From assembly GCA_903840165.1 (NCBI GenBank), contig CAIMEY010000074.1, positions 1 to 64,000 of the forward strand: DNA of 64,000 nt, read 5' to 3'. Below, in pieces: positions 1 through 9,990 of the stretch. Within the stretch, counting starts at the first letter, position 1, and every line of letters starts with the position of its first letter. The translations under genes and the position numbers were made by a program. Below the pieces are notes generated by a model. The model was not told where the DNA came from. It searched no databases and saw nothing but the letters and a program-made list of their open reading frames with translations. Origin of the DNA: an uncultured Myxococcales bacterium. Its GTDB lineage: Bacteria > Myxococcota_A > UBA9042.

Positions 1-381
1 ACCTTGAGTCACCGCCTGTTAGACAAGCTGCAGCAGTCAGCGATTGATGTCGTCATTCTTGCTGGTTTTCAAAGGATTCTTTCGCCTGAGCTGGTGCAGG
101 CCTACGCCGGGCGCATCGTCAACATCCATCCGGCAGACACCTGGCGCCACCAAGGGCTCGATGGGTACGCGTGGGCGTGGCGTAATCGCCTGACAAAAAC
201 CATGGTTACCGTGCATCTGGTCGATGAAGGTGTCGATACTGGGCCCATCTTGGCCCAAGCCGTCGTCGACCTCCACGGTGTTGACAGCGTCGCTGCGGTT
301 GAAGCCCGCGGCCTTCCGGTAGAACATGCGCTCTTTAGCCGCGCCCTGGCAGACTGGGTGCTGGCTGACGGTCCGGGGTAA
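1..381 (+). CDS. purN: Phosphoribosylglycinamide formyltransferase, 3' part (5' end outside window)
   Basis: PurN transfers a formyl group from 10-formyl-tetrahydrofolate to GAR in cytosolic purine synthesis. The reading frame is open from base 1, so the start lies upstream. About 126 residues remain. They carry the folate-site motif NIHP (catalytic Asn and His) and the DEGVDTGPI segment holding the conserved Asp, followed by the usual Gln-rich strand and the VEHALF helix. The stretch after NIHP is unusual: most PurN proteins read SLLP there, this one reads ADTW. The stop lies 10 bp before the purF start, so the two genes are probably co-transcribed. Identification rests on motif order and on the purF neighbour. 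Confidence 0.85.
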   Translation, partial: TLSHRLLDKLQQSAIDVVILAGFQRILSPELVQAYAGRIVNIHPADTWRHQGLDGYAWAWRNRLTKTMVTVHLVDEGVDTGPILAQAVVDLHGVDSVAAVEARGLPVEHALFSRALADWVLADGPG

Positions 382-391
382 CAAGCCGAAT

Positions 392-1849
392 ATGTGTGGA
401 ATTCTAGGAATCTTCAGCCCTGAGCCTGTAGCTCCAGCGTTGCTCACCGGGCTGCACGCGCTGCAACACCGCGGCCAGGACGCTGCCGGGATCGTCACTT
501 GGGACGGGCAGTTCCACACGCGCAAAGGCGTGGGCCTAGTGCCCGAAGTGATCGGGACCGACCTTGAAGAACTACCTGGATCGATTGGCCTTGCCCATGT
601 CCGCTATGCCACCCAAGGTTCCATGGGGGCTGTCGATGCCCAGCCGCTCACGTTGGCCTGGCCCCCAGGCTTGGCCATGGTCCACAACGGAAATGTGACG
701 AATTTCAAGGTATTGCGTGATGCGTTGCGCCAAAATACCCAGACTTCCCTGCAGACGGCCAATGACGTCGAACTGATGCTGCACGCCCTGGCCGCGCCTT
801 GGCGAGGGCAGTCCATGCAGAGGCTGCAGGTAGTTGATATATTTGACGCAGTTAGCGCGCTTCAGGCCCAAGTTGAGGGGGCCTATTCCGCCATCGCCGT
901 GTTGGCTGGGCGCGGTTTGCTGGCCTTTCGCGATCGCCTGGGCATTCGGCCTCTGGTGCTGGGGCAACGTCAGACATCTGCTGGAATTGCTTACGCGTTT
1001 GCGTCTGAGTCGACCTGCTTTACGCCATTGGGCTACGACCTTGTGCGCGAGTTGGCCCCGGGCGAAGCCGTCCTGGTCGATTCAGCCGGGCAGCTGCATC
1101 GTAGTGGCGCCGGGGCAGACAGGGGCGCCTTTTGTGCCTTTGAGTTCATCTACTTTGCTAGCCCTGACGCGACGATGAACGGCACTTCGGTGGCCGAGCG
1201 CCGTCGTCAAGCTGGGCAGCGATTGGCTAGGCAGGTGCGGCAGGCGGGGCTACAGCCCGAGGTCGTCGTCGACGTGCCCAACTCCGCCTGGCACGCTGCG
1301 GCTGGTTTGGCAGATGCGCTCAATTTGCCACATATTCAAGGACTTATCGCAGTAGGCCCCCCAGTTCGCAGTTTCCTTGGCCCGCACCCAACAGCGCGCC
1401 TCAGGACCGTGCAGGACAAGCTTCAGGCGGTGCCCGATCTGGTAGCAGGGCGGCGGGTTGCCGTGGTCGATGATTCCATTGTCCGCGGAACGACAGCGAA
1501 ATACATCACCCGCCTTTTGCAGGACGCTGGTGCTGCGGCGGTCTATTTCCTTGCGGCCTCGCCACCGGTGCTGCATCGCTGCGCTTACGGCATCGACCTG
1601 CCTACCCGCCAAGAGATTCTAGCCAATGGGCGCAATCGCGTTCAGATTCAGGCATTTATCGGTGCTGATGCGGTGCTGTACCAGGACCTAGCCGACCTGC
1701 AGGCAAGCCACAGCGATGTTGCCGGCTGTTTCGCTTGTTTTTCAGGCGATTATCCTACAGAGCTATCCGCACAAACTTGGGCTGCCTTGGCGGAAGATCG
1801 CCAGTTGCGCCAAGATCTGACCGCGCCAAATGCCGAGAGACCATTATGA
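392..1849 (+). CDS. purF: Amidophosphoribosyltransferase (purine synthesis, first step)
   Basis: Makes phosphoribosylamine from PRPP and glutamine. The ATG at 392 was chosen because it gives MCGILGIF, which places the catalytic Cys at position 2 after Met removal. An upstream in-frame ATG at 326 would bury it. The Ntn-type glutaminase domain covers about residues 1-225. The PRPP loop VVDDSIVRGTT lies near residue 358. Cysteines in CAFEF, HRC and the C-terminal CFACFSGDYP match the 4Fe-4S ligands of the Bacillus-type enzyme. At 485 residues the length is normal. It follows purN by 10 bp. Its stop overlaps the end of the convergent DUF4442 gene by 6 bp. Confidence 0.97.
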   Translation: MCGILGIFSPEPVAPALLTGLHALQHRGQDAAGIVTWDGQFHTRKGVGLVPEVIGTDLEELPGSIGLAHVRYATQGSMGAVDAQPLTLAWPPGLAMVHNGNVTNFKVLRDALRQNTQTSLQTANDVELMLHALAAPWRGQSMQRLQVVDIFDAVSALQAQVEGAYSAIAVLAGRGLLAFRDRLGIRPLVLGQRQTSAGIAYAFASESTCFTPLGYDLVRELAPGEAVLVDSAGQLHRSGAGADRGAFCAFEFIYFASPDATMNGTSVAERRRQAGQRLARQVRQAGLQPEVVVDVPNSAWHAAAGLADALNLPHIQGLIAVGPPVRSFLGPHPTARLRTVQDKLQAVPDLVAGRRVAVVDDSIVRGTTAKYITRLLQDAGAAAVYFLAASPPVLHRCAYGIDLPTRQEILANGRNRVQIQAFIGADAVLYQDLADLQASHSDVAGCFACFSGDYPTELSAQTWAALAEDRQLRQDLTAPNAERPL

Positions 1850-2326
1850 TTTCTTGGCCTTGAGCGACAGGGTCAGCACAAAAGTTGCTACTGGCTCGGA
1901 CCCGGAAATGCTAGGCACCGTCGCGATCGCGTGCAGGGGTAGGTTGCACCGCTCGCCGGTCGTGGCCGCTTGCTCTACCAACGCCCGAATTTGCGGGCCC
2001 ATTTCGCAAATGAAGTGAACGTCGCCTTCTGGACGTTTGAGAAAATTGGCCTGGAAATCCTTGAAGACCAAGGAAATCTTGGGGTCCTTGCGTTCTTCGA
2101 TGAGGCGCATCGCCAGCAGGCCGACCGCACAGTCTGCGCCGACAGCCAGTGCACCAAAATACATGGATTTCAAGTGATTGCGGGACCGTCGTGTCAAGGG
2201 AATCTTCACTTCAATGCGTTGGTCGCTCAGCTCGACGACGCTCGGCGTCACAAAGGCGATGAGGGGAATTCGCAACCAACCGAATGCCTGTAAGCGCAAC
2301 GTTTGTTTGAGCAATTCAAAATTCAT
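1844..2326 (-). CDS. DUF4442 / hotdog-fold thioesterase-like protein
   Basis: A 160-residue protein resembling the DUF4442 branch of the hotdog-fold (PaaI-like) thioesterases. Visible family features are the FGWLRIPLI opening, the VEVKIPL-like strand, the RNHLKSMYFGAL helix that forms the hotdog core, and a FLKRPEGDVHF strand. The ATG at 2326 begins MNFELLKQ and has a GGGAG-type ribosome site. The longer frame upstream adds only unlike sequence. The substrate is unknown. Acyl-CoA is inferred from the fold, not seen. It is last in the minus-strand run, 73 bp after the amidohydrolase-like gene, and may be co-transcribed with it. Confidence 0.7.
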   Translation of the reverse strand: MNFELLKQTLRLQAFGWLRIPLIAFVTPSVVELSDQRIEVKIPLTRRSRNHLKSMYFGALAVGADCAVGLLAMRLIEERKDPKISLVFKDFQANFLKRPEGDVHFICEMGPQIRALVEQAATTGERCNLPLHAIATVPSISGSEPVATFVLTLSLKAKKS

Positions 2327-2399
2327 GGTCCGAACTCCCGGGGTCCGCGGGTCGTGTAGGCCCGTCGTACTGTGGCCAAAGTGGCGCAATGATAAGTGA

Positions 2400-3398
2400 T
2401 CAGCTGTGGGTGCCCTCGCTGCGCGCCAACTGCTTCAGCAGCCCCAGGGCCAAGGGACGAGCCAGACGCATCGCCTTGGCCATCGGCACATGCATTTGCA
2501 CAAAAGGATCAAAGGGTTCAGCCAGCAAGTCGCGGCGAAACTCCAGGGAAAGCACATGGTTGGGATAGGCCAGCGCGTAGTGGGCGCCCATGGTCGCAGG
2601 ATGAAGGCGATACGTAGCATTTTCAGCGGTTTGCACGCTCGCCCGGGCAAAGGCTTGGTGCAGTTCGGCGACCAGCTCGGCCGGAGCAAGTTGCTGATTG
2701 TCCATGTCTTGGCTGAGGATATCGACCTCGGGCCTCTGCGGCCACGTTGCGTACACCTCGGGCACGTAGGCGGCCCTGAGGGCGCGGACGATTTGGTCGT
2801 CAATCGTGGTAATGCCGACACTGCGCGGCGCATAGGTATGCATCGCCACAGCAAAGCCACCGTTTCCACAGACTAATTCGTGGGCGCGGGCCACCACCTC
2901 GTGGTAACTTCGGTGCAAGCCAAGCAGGAGTTCGACGTCGGCCGGATCGACGATGTAGAGGGGCAAAAGCCCGGTCATTCCTTCGGTTTTTTCACCGGCA
3001 GGGGGCTGCGGCGTGCGATTGCAATCGATGAAGGTCCGCGGCACGTGGCTGCGCACGCTCAGGACGCTGCGTGGCTGCACCGGGACGCCCGCCTGCTGGC
3101 AATCGGCGATGAACTCGGGAAACTCCTCAGGACGACTGACTAATTTGCCGACGCAGTGGGCCAGCTCGGGGGAGCCAACATCGGTATTGACGAAGAAAAA
3201 TGCGGCCAAGTCTTCCGGCAAAGTACTGCGCAGCTGCGCCGCCACAGCCGCGAAATCCGCGTGCAGGGTGGCACCGTGAGGCTGATCGAGCAAAATGGCA
3301 GGGAATTGCAGTGGATCGCCGCTCCGAGGCAGCATCAACGTCGTCGTGCAAACGCCCGGCCGTGAAGTGAATCCGTGGCGAACAGCCCAATCGGTCAT
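2400..3398 (-). CDS. N-formylglutamate amidohydrolase-like protein
   Basis: A 332-residue cytosolic protein. It carries the pattern of the N-formylglutamate amidohydrolase (HutG-type FGase) family: a DQPHGA metal-site motif near residue 43, an FIDCNRTP segment that stands for the usual DxNR motif, and a downstream AMHTYAPRS motif. The start at 3398 is preceded by AGAGGA at good spacing. The alternative upstream Met codons lack this. No other histidine-degradation genes are near, so a role in histidine catabolism is not supported. The family also includes enzymes acting on other N-acyl or peptide substrates. It lies 127 bp downstream of the LolD-type ATPase gene on the same strand. Confidence 0.65.
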   Translation of the reverse strand: MTDWAVRHGFTSRPGVCTTTLMLPRSGDPLQFPAILLDQPHGATLHADFAAVAAQLRSTLPEDLAAFFFVNTDVGSPELAHCVGKLVSRPEEFPEFIADCQQAGVPVQPRSVLSVRSHVPRTFIDCNRTPQPPAGEKTEGMTGLLPLYIVDPADVELLLGLHRSYHEVVARAHELVCGNGGFAVAMHTYAPRSVGITTIDDQIVRALRAAYVPEVYATWPQRPEVDILSQDMDNQQLAPAELVAELHQAFARASVQTAENATYRLHPATMGAHYALAYPNHVLSLEFRRDLLAEPFDPFVQMHVPMAKAMRLARPLALGLLKQLARSEGTHS

Positions 3399-3525
3399 GG
3401 CAATCCTCTCACCGGCCATTTCGGCCAAGGGGGCGCACAATAGCCGTGCTCAAGGTGCTCCGGCAACTGTCCCGCAGTCCAGGCTGCAGAGAATCAAGTG
3501 TCAATATCTGTGACGTATTAGTCGG

Positions 3526-4251
<726 letters not shown>

Positions 4252-4302
4252 GAGAACTCCTGCACAGACCCGGTCGCAACCGGGACAACGCCAACGCCGG
4301 CG

Positions 4303-5922
4303 TTAGTAAAAGAGGCGAGCACTGAGAAAAGCACGCCATACCAGGGGGTTGACGCCAAATTCGCTGTAGCGCGTGCCATCGCCGGCCAGGCCGCCGCGGC
4401 TTTGAACTCCGGGAATCGACATGAAGCCGGCAGCTGTGATCGACAGCCATTCGCGGGCGCTCCAGGTCACAGTGGGCGCTAAAGTACCTGAAAAATCTTC
4501 CAAATCCATCAGGACTAGGCCAATAACCGACCAGTCATCGGCAATCTGCGATTGCTGGTAGCTCAGCAAAGCGTAATGGCGACGCACGGGATCAAAGGCA
4601 AATCGCTGGGGTGACCCTGGATCGCTGGGCGCCGGCGTGGCCAATCCTGCGCCGCTTGGCAAGGTCAGGCCACTGCGCGCAGCTGAACTCATCAACTGCA
4701 CTGCGCTGATATAGCTGCTAAATTCATTGCTGTTGTAGCCGTCGCCGTTGTACAGATACTCGGCGCTGACCTGGGCCGCGTCGCCAAACATGTAGCGCAC
4801 GCCGGCGATGGCTTTGGCGCGAAACACGCCGTCGTCGAGCTTGCTGTAGCCAGCGACGGGCTTTCCGCTTGTCACGCAACCTACGGCGGTGGCTAGACTT
4901 TGCACACAATCGCCTTGGACTTGCAGCCGGGCCGAACCCGTCTGCCCCAGGGCTTCGACATGCAATTCCCAAGCGTTGGCAAAGATATGCGACGCAGAAA
5001 GGCCCAGACGTGGCTTCCACGTGAAGGCATCATTGTAGAGCTGTGTCATGTAAACCATGGCATTAATATCGGTTTCGTGCCAAAGCCCGTAAGCCCGCAG
5101 TGCCGTTGCGAAGTGCGGCCGCGTGTCGTCCGCCGTGGCGACCTTGTTGCCGTTGTTGTCCAGGGTGGTCAGGGCCGGGTAGTCTGGGTAGTACAGCAAA
5201 GACCCAGGAATTCCGCCGTATTGTCGCGTCACCTTGGCAGCGCCAACCAGGGACAATGTCCATTTTTCAAAGGGCGCTTCGACCCGCGCCAGCCAAGCGC
5301 CGGCCCGTTGCAAGGTCGGGTCGCTGGGATCCTTTGGCGGATTGAGCAGATCGGTCGGATTCAGGGTGATGCCCGGGCCCCAAGTGATGCGCTTTTTGCC
5401 CAGCAGGATCTGCAAATGTTCACTGGGCCGCCAATTGCCATACAATTCGCTGACAATCGCCGCGGGATGGTAGGTCGCGACGTCGTGATCGGCCACGCGC
5501 GCTTGTTGCCCCGTGTCGTCCGCAGTCCAGTAGCCACCGGCCTTTTGGTACAGAAAGGAAACGTCGGCCCCGCCATCGCCCACGTCCTGGCCATCCTTGT
5601 CTTTCCAGCGTAATTTCAGCTGGATATTGGCCTCGCTAAGGTTGGACCAAGTCGGCACATCGCGCGACGGCAGCAATCGGTCCCAGCCGACGCGCGTGTA
5701 ACTCTGCCGCGAATCGAGCCAGCCATTGGTGGTGACCAGTAGCCGCTGGGGTGCATCGGCGGGCACAACCAATGCAATTTCAGCAGATTGCTCAGGTGTC
5801 GCAGCTGTGCCCGCATCCGGCAATGCCGCTGCATCCTGAGCCATGGCGGGCCAAGCGACTACGGCAGCCGCAATTGCGCCACACGCGCCTGCCCAAAGGG
5901 GAATCGGACGTCGCAATGCCAT
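4303..5922 (-). CDS. Predicted outer-membrane beta-barrel protein of the ABC/LolA operon
   Basis: A 539-residue protein with an N-terminal signal peptide (MALRRP start, hydrophobic stretch, cleavage near AMAQD). The mature part is rich in alternating aromatic/polar strands and ends in SARLFY, a C-terminal Tyr typical of barrel insertion signals. The start at 5922 lies one base after the stop of the LolA-like gene, so translation is probably coupled. An upstream in-frame ATG at 5943 would overlap that gene. It resembles barrels found next to outer-membrane lipoprotein-sorting proteins (DUF1302-like), but I cannot assign a family firmly. A role as the outer-membrane receiver or channel is inferred from context. 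Confidence 0.7.
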   Translation of the reverse strand: MALRRPIPLWAGACGAIAAAVVAWPAMAQDAAALPDAGTAATPEQSAEIALVVPADAPQRLLVTTNGWLDSRQSYTRVGWDRLLPSRDVPTWSNLSEANIQLKLRWKDKDGQDVGDGGADVSFLYQKAGGYWTADDTGQQARVADHDVATYHPAAIVSELYGNWRPSEHLQILLGKKRITWGPGITLNPTDLLNPPKDPSDPTLQRAGAWLARVEAPFEKWTLSLVGAAKVTRQYGGIPGSLLYYPDYPALTTLDNNGNKVATADDTRPHFATALRAYGLWHETDINAMVYMTQLYNDAFTWKPRLGLSASHIFANAWELHVEALGQTGSARLQVQGDCVQSLATAVGCVTSGKPVAGYSKLDDGVFRAKAIAGVRYMFGDAAQVSAEYLYNGDGYNSNEFSSYISAVQLMSSAARSGLTLPSGAGLATPAPSDPGSPQRFAFDPVRRHYALLSYQQSQIADDWSVIGLVLMDLEDFSGTLAPTVTWSAREWLSITAAGFMSIPGVQSRGGLAGDGTRYSEFGVNPLVWRAFLSARLFY

Positions 5923-5923
5923 G

Positions 5924-6667
5924 TTACTTGCCCATGTCGTCAAGGACGAACTTGGTTGCCGCCGGATTCACTTTGGTATTCATGGAGTCCCAGCTCATGA
6001 TGCTGTAGCGCTGCGTGGCAATCATGTTCTTCATCACGATTTTGCCGGGACGCACCAGGCCAGCAAAGTTCTTGAACTCACTGAACTCTGCCGCTCGGAG
6101 CATCTTGCCCGAGGCCGTGTAGTACTCACCCTTGAGCGGCTGTAAGTCAGCCTTTCGCATCCACAATTTGATAGAGTCGTAGGCGGCGTCCTTGGTCTTG
6201 GCCTTGAGTTCCAAGAGCCACGCGTCGGCCCGCCCAGCGTCAGCGGCCAGGGTAGCGCTGTAGTCCGCCTGGTAATTGACGCGCAACACGTCGGCATTGT
6301 TGAAGTCTCCTCCTTGGAAGGAGTCGCGGTTGGCCAGGCGCACGGCGCGTTTGAGGCTCGGCATGTAGACCCAGAGGTTATCGCCTTGGCGCAACATCTC
6401 CTGGCCGCGTACGGCTGCAGGTTCATCAAACCATGCGCGAAATTTGTCATCGCCCTTCTTGAGGACGCGCATCTTGTAGGCGCGGCTGCTGCCATCGTCG
6501 CGGTGGGCGGTCATGGCGATCACGGACTCAAAACTCTCAGGCCCCATCACAGCATCGTACTTGGCCAGCAGGTCGTGGGCCGTTGGATCAGCCATGGCGG
6601 GCACGGCGAGGAAGGCACCCAAACCCGCTAAGGCTAGGCGGACGATGGTCAAAGAAAGTCGTTTCAT
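5924..6667 (-). CDS. Outer-membrane lipoprotein-sorting protein (LolA-like periplasmic carrier)
   Basis: A 247-residue secreted protein of the COG2834-like LolA-fold family. The signal peptide runs to about AMADP. The mature part has the family layout: a repeated DGSSR...MRVLKKGDDKF strand pair, then GQEMLRQGDNLWVYMPSLKRAVRL, a segment typical of this family, then the DADVLRVNYQADYS region. Members bind acyl chains of lipoproteins or other lipids in a half-barrel. The gene follows the second permease by 48 bp and almost touches the barrel gene. This suggests hand-over from inner-membrane permease to carrier to outer membrane. True LolA is usually shorter. Confidence 0.88.
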   Translation of the reverse strand: MKRLSLTIVRLALAGLGAFLAVPAMADPTAHDLLAKYDAVMGPESFESVIAMTAHRDDGSSRAYKMRVLKKGDDKFRAWFDEPAAVRGQEMLRQGDNLWVYMPSLKRAVRLANRDSFQGGDFNNADVLRVNYQADYSATLAADAGRADAWLLELKAKTKDAAYDSIKLWMRKADLQPLKGEYYTASGKMLRAAEFSEFKNFAGLVRPGKIVMKNMIATQRYSIMSWDSMNTKVNPAATKFVLDDMGK

Positions 6668-6715
6668 CTTGAGCTCCTATGAAGGTCGATTGGTCAGGCA
6701 GGACGGCTGCCAAAC

Positions 6716-7933
6716 TCAAGTTGCGCGCAATGCTTCCACGGGGCGCAAACGCGACGCCCGGATCGCCGGATACACGCCCGCGAGCGCCGTGCCCAGCAGG
6801 GTCGCAACCAAGGTTGGCACAATGAGCCCCACCGGCGTGATGGGGACTATGTGGTAAACAGCTGTAGATCCAGGGGCATTGGCCGGGATTCCTCCCCGCG
6901 CGGCAATGGTCCTGATGGCTATCAGGGCCACGGTCATCGCTAGGCCGCCGCCCAAGGCAGACATCGCCACCGCTTCAAGGAGAAACATCAAGGATATTGA
7001 GCGCCTCTTGACGCCCACGGCCATCATTGTGCCGATCTCCCGCGTTCGCTCCATGACACTCATCAGCATCGTGTTGACCACGCCGATAATGGCAATCACC
7101 AGGAATACCAAACAGATCGCCCCAAGCACCATCTTCTGGAAATCCACCACGTCTTGCACGTTGGGCCTGAGCTGCGCCCAGGTCTGCACTTCATACGTCG
7201 GCCCCAAGGCTTGGCGCACCCGTGCGGCCACCGCTTCCACTTCGTCCCGATCGGTCACGCCAACGACGATCTCCGTCAAGCGGCCGGGCATGCCAAGGAG
7301 TTCTTGGGCATAGGCCAAGGGCACAAACAATTGACGTTTGGATTCAAAGGCATTGCCGTTGTCGGTCGTCCCCACCAGTTCCAAGTCCAGCGCATTCTGC
7401 TGCCCGGCTTTGGTCGCTGCCTGCAGGCTACCGGCACCGCCTAGCTTGAGCTCTAGCGCATCGGCCAAGTCCTTACCGATCAAGGCCCCGTTCTTGGATT
7501 CCTCTGTCACGGCCTTGCCTTGCAGGAAATCCTTGGCTGTCGTCAGCACTTGGTATTCAGCCTTGGGATCAACACCCATGGCCAGCATCATGGTGGATTG
7601 GGAACCATTTGAAATCAAGCCACTAAACACCAATCGTGGCGCTACAGCCCTCACCCCGGCAATGCGCGCAATCTGCGCCATCAGGGCTGGGTCCGCCGGC
7701 AGATCGTAGTCTAAGGGCTGACTATCCTTGACTTCATCGTAGCCCTTCTTGTGGACTTGTAGGGCTCCGATTCGGCCGAGAATCGTGTCATCGATCATGG
7801 CGCTGCCCAGCCCGAGGATGAACGAGCCGAGCAGCAGCGTCATCAGCACGCCAAAACCGATGGCCCCCATGGTCAGCGACGAGCGCGCCTTGTTGCGAAA
7901 AATGTTACGAAATGCCAAGCGAATTAGGGTCAT
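6716..7933 (-). CDS. FtsX/MacB-fold ABC transporter permease (second of pair)
   Basis: Inner-membrane permease of 405 residues. One N-terminal membrane helix (RSSLTMGAIGFGVLMTLLLGSFILG) is followed by a large periplasmic domain of about 230 residues. Three C-terminal helices include the family motif MSVMERTREIGTMMAVG. This 1+3 topology defines the LolC/E and MacB permeases. The start at 7933 (MTLIRLAFRNI) matches the usual cytoplasmic helix. The longer frame adds only eight residues. It is a paralogue of the gene just upstream: both share RTREIGTMMAVGV and a similar periplasmic opening. Together with that gene and the LolD-type ATPase it probably forms a heterodimeric transporter. Confidence 0.93.
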   Translation of the reverse strand: MTLIRLAFRNIFRNKARSSLTMGAIGFGVLMTLLLGSFILGLGSAMIDDTILGRIGALQVHKKGYDEVKDSQPLDYDLPADPALMAQIARIAGVRAVAPRLVFSGLISNGSQSTMMLAMGVDPKAEYQVLTTAKDFLQGKAVTEESKNGALIGKDLADALELKLGGAGSLQAATKAGQQNALDLELVGTTDNGNAFESKRQLFVPLAYAQELLGMPGRLTEIVVGVTDRDEVEAVAARVRQALGPTYEVQTWAQLRPNVQDVVDFQKMVLGAICLVFLVIAIIGVVNTMLMSVMERTREIGTMMAVGVKRRSISLMFLLEAVAMSALGGGLAMTVALIAIRTIAARGGIPANAPGSTAVYHIVPITPVGLIVPTLVATLLGTALAGVYPAIRASRLRPVEALRAT

Positions 7934-7996
7934 ATCGTGTTCCTTGTCCTGCAGCATCTCACCTTTTGTCAGCCCGAACAGTTGCCCAACGCTGGG

Positions 7997-9226
7997 CTAC
8001 CCGCCAGCCAAAGCCTGCACGGGACGCATCCGACTGGCGCGCCAGGACGGGTAGACCGCAAACAGCAGGGAACCGCCCGCGGCCAGAGACACGACAAAAG
8101 CCAAGTAAGTCAAGGTTGTATATGGACGAATGATGAACGGTACCGCCGACCCCGGCATCGTCACTTCAATGCCGCGCTGCTCTAGCCAAGTGACCACGCC
8201 CAAGCCCGCCAGCCCGCCCGCGACGCCGCCAAGCAGACCGATCGTCGCGGCCTCAATGAGAAAAAGCGCTAAGATTTTACCGCGTCGCACGCCAACCGCC
8301 ATCATTGTGCCGATTTCCCGGGTGCGCTCGAGCACGCTCATGAGCACGGTGTTGGCGACGCCCAGCAGCATCAGAATCATGAAAACCGTCGCAACCAAAG
8401 AGAGAATCAGGTTCTGCCTCTCCATAGCCTGCTTGACGAAGCTCGCCACCTGATCCCAGGTGTGCACCTCATAATCGCTGCCCAGCACACGGCGCAGCGA
8501 AGCTGCGACCTCAGGAATATGGTCAATGTTATCAACGGCAATAACCAGCTCGGTGGCTCGTCCTTCCATCTTGAGCAATCGTTGCGCCAGGGCCAGCGGC
8601 ACCACCGCCAGCTTTTTTTCGCCCGGTAGATTGAGCTTGAGCTGTCCAGCAATCGTAATGTTTTCACCAGATAAGGCGCCGTCCTTGTCCGGCCCGAGCA
8701 CCGCCGCCGGCAATTGCGCTTGACCCGGAGTGCCACGCAGGCCTTTTTCCAATTCCGCTGTTAAAAGAACGGCATCGGCGATCTTGCCCGAGGTAAAGCG
8801 CCCGCCATCGGACACGGTCATCTTGCGCAAAGGCACTGCGTCGAATTCACGCTTTGGATCAATCGCTTGCATTGCGGCAAATAGGGTCTGGTCCCCCACA
8901 TTGATCATCCCGGCGAACAGAATTCGCGGTGCCACGGCGGTGACATGCGGGACCTTTCTGATCTTATTGAGAAAATCTTCGTCCGCTGGCATGTCCAGGG
9001 TCAGGGGCGAGGCAATGACGTTCTTGAGGTAGCCGGCGTGGTGGACTTGAATTGCGCCGGTCTGACCGCTGACCGCCGTCTGCACCAGAGCCCGCTGTAA
9101 GCCATTGAGAACACCGCGAATTCCTACCATGACGCCGACGCCAAGGAGCAGCGCGGCCAGGGTAATCATCGTTCGCCGGCGGTTGCGCAGGACGTTGCGC
9201 AGGGCGATGGACAGCAGGCTCCACAT
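7997..9226 (-). CDS. FtsX/MacB-fold ABC transporter permease (first of pair)
   Basis: A 409-residue inner-membrane permease with the same 1+3 helix layout as the next gene. Helix one is MITLAALLLGVGVMVGIRG. The periplasmic domain follows, then the motif SVLERTREIGTMMAVGVRRG and two last helices ending in a SRMRPVQAL tail. The start at 9226 (MWSLLSIALRN) has AGGAG six bases upstream. It is 63 bp before the second permease. The intergenic stretch upstream (9227-9315) carries a site nearly identical to one before tetR, so this gene probably begins the TetR-controlled transport transcript. Confidence 0.93.
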   Translation of the reverse strand: MWSLLSIALRNVLRNRRRTMITLAALLLGVGVMVGIRGVLNGLQRALVQTAVSGQTGAIQVHHAGYLKNVIASPLTLDMPADEDFLNKIRKVPHVTAVAPRILFAGMINVGDQTLFAAMQAIDPKREFDAVPLRKMTVSDGGRFTSGKIADAVLLTAELEKGLRGTPGQAQLPAAVLGPDKDGALSGENITIAGQLKLNLPGEKKLAVVPLALAQRLLKMEGRATELVIAVDNIDHIPEVAASLRRVLGSDYEVHTWDQVASFVKQAMERQNLILSLVATVFMILMLLGVANTVLMSVLERTREIGTMMAVGVRRGKILALFLIEAATIGLLGGVAGGLAGLGVVTWLEQRGIEVTMPGSAVPFIIRPYTTLTYLAFVVSLAAGGSLLFAVYPSWRASRMRPVQALAGG

Positions 9227-9265
9227 GCAGGCTCCTTGGCAATCGCGGCGTCCCAGGAAAAACGA

Positions 9266-9278
9266 ACGTTCATTCAAT
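9266..9278. promoter_or_regulatory. Putative TetR operator before the permease operon
   Basis: The 13-base string ACGTTCATTCAAT lies 40 bp before the first permease start. It differs by one base from the site in front of tetR. It overlaps the palindrome GAACGTTC (9264-9271), the kind of inverted repeat TetR dimers bind. On the minus strand a CATAAT hexamer (plus-strand 9277-9282) directly abuts it and could be a -10 box, although no good -35 box is visible. Confidence 0.5.
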
Positions 9279-9315
9279 TATGCCGCGGCCATCACCGCAG
9301 CCCTGTTAGATGACG

Positions 9316-9984
9316 TTAGCTGGATTTGGCTGCGGATAGCTCGCCGCGTTGGGGCGGTTGGTAGCGGTCTATGGCGGCGGCACCGCGGAGAAACTGATCG
9401 ACCAATTGTTGAGCGTGCAGGCGCGGATGGGCGACAAAACGATGGGACGGATTGAGGATGAGCAACTGCCGCCACAGCATGACCGGGGCAAAGCACACCG
9501 ACGCCAGCAGTTCGGGGTCACCCGCGCGAAACAGGCCTATTTCCAAGCATTTTGCCATTAGGTCAATAAGAGGTTGCCGCTGGGCCCCCATCCGCTCGAA
9601 GTAGTTGATGCGGCCCTGACCGGCTAGGCGCATGCCGTCTGAAAGCATGATCCGAAAGCGCTTTTGCTCCCGATCGCTGGCGCAATGGAGCAGCATCCGG
9701 GCGATCCACTCCTCGAGGCTGCGAGCTACGTCGTCGATCGTCGGCAGGGCCGGTAACAGGGTGTGCGCAGGCGTCAGCGGCCTAAAATCAAAGACGACTG
9801 CGTCAAAAATCGCTTCCTTGTTGGTGAAATGGTGGTAGATGGCACTTTCGCGCACACCGACGGCCTTGGCCAAGTCGCGCAGACTCGTGCCGTAGTAGCC
9901 GTGTTCACTGAACAATTCTAGGGCCGCGTCGACAATCGCTTGCCGCGTGTCTCGCTGCTCACTTGTCTTGGGGCGACCGACCAT
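9316..9984 (-). CDS. TetR-family transcriptional regulator
   Basis: A 222-residue regulator. The N-terminal helix-turn-helix spans about residues 12-58 (RQAIVDAALELFSEHGYYG, then TSLRDLAKAVGVRESAIYHHF), the classic TetR pattern ending in YHHF. The C-terminal ligand and dimer domain is unique to it. It lies upstream of the permease operon on the same strand, 89 bp away. The promoter proposed in front of it contains the shared operator, so autorepression is likely. Its inducer is unknown. Regulators of this kind often respond to lipids or toxic compounds, which would fit the transport genes, but this is inference. Confidence 0.93.
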   Translation of the reverse strand: MVGRPKTSEQRDTRQAIVDAALELFSEHGYYGTSLRDLAKAVGVRESAIYHHFTNKEAIFDAVVFDFRPLTPAHTLLPALPTIDDVARSLEEWIARMLLHCASDREQKRFRIMLSDGMRLAGQGRINYFERMGAQRQPLIDLMAKCLEIGLFRAGDPELLASVCFAPVMLWRQLLILNPSHRFVAHPRLHAQQLVDQFLRGAAAIDRYQPPQRGELSAAKSS

Positions 9985-9990
9985 AAACTT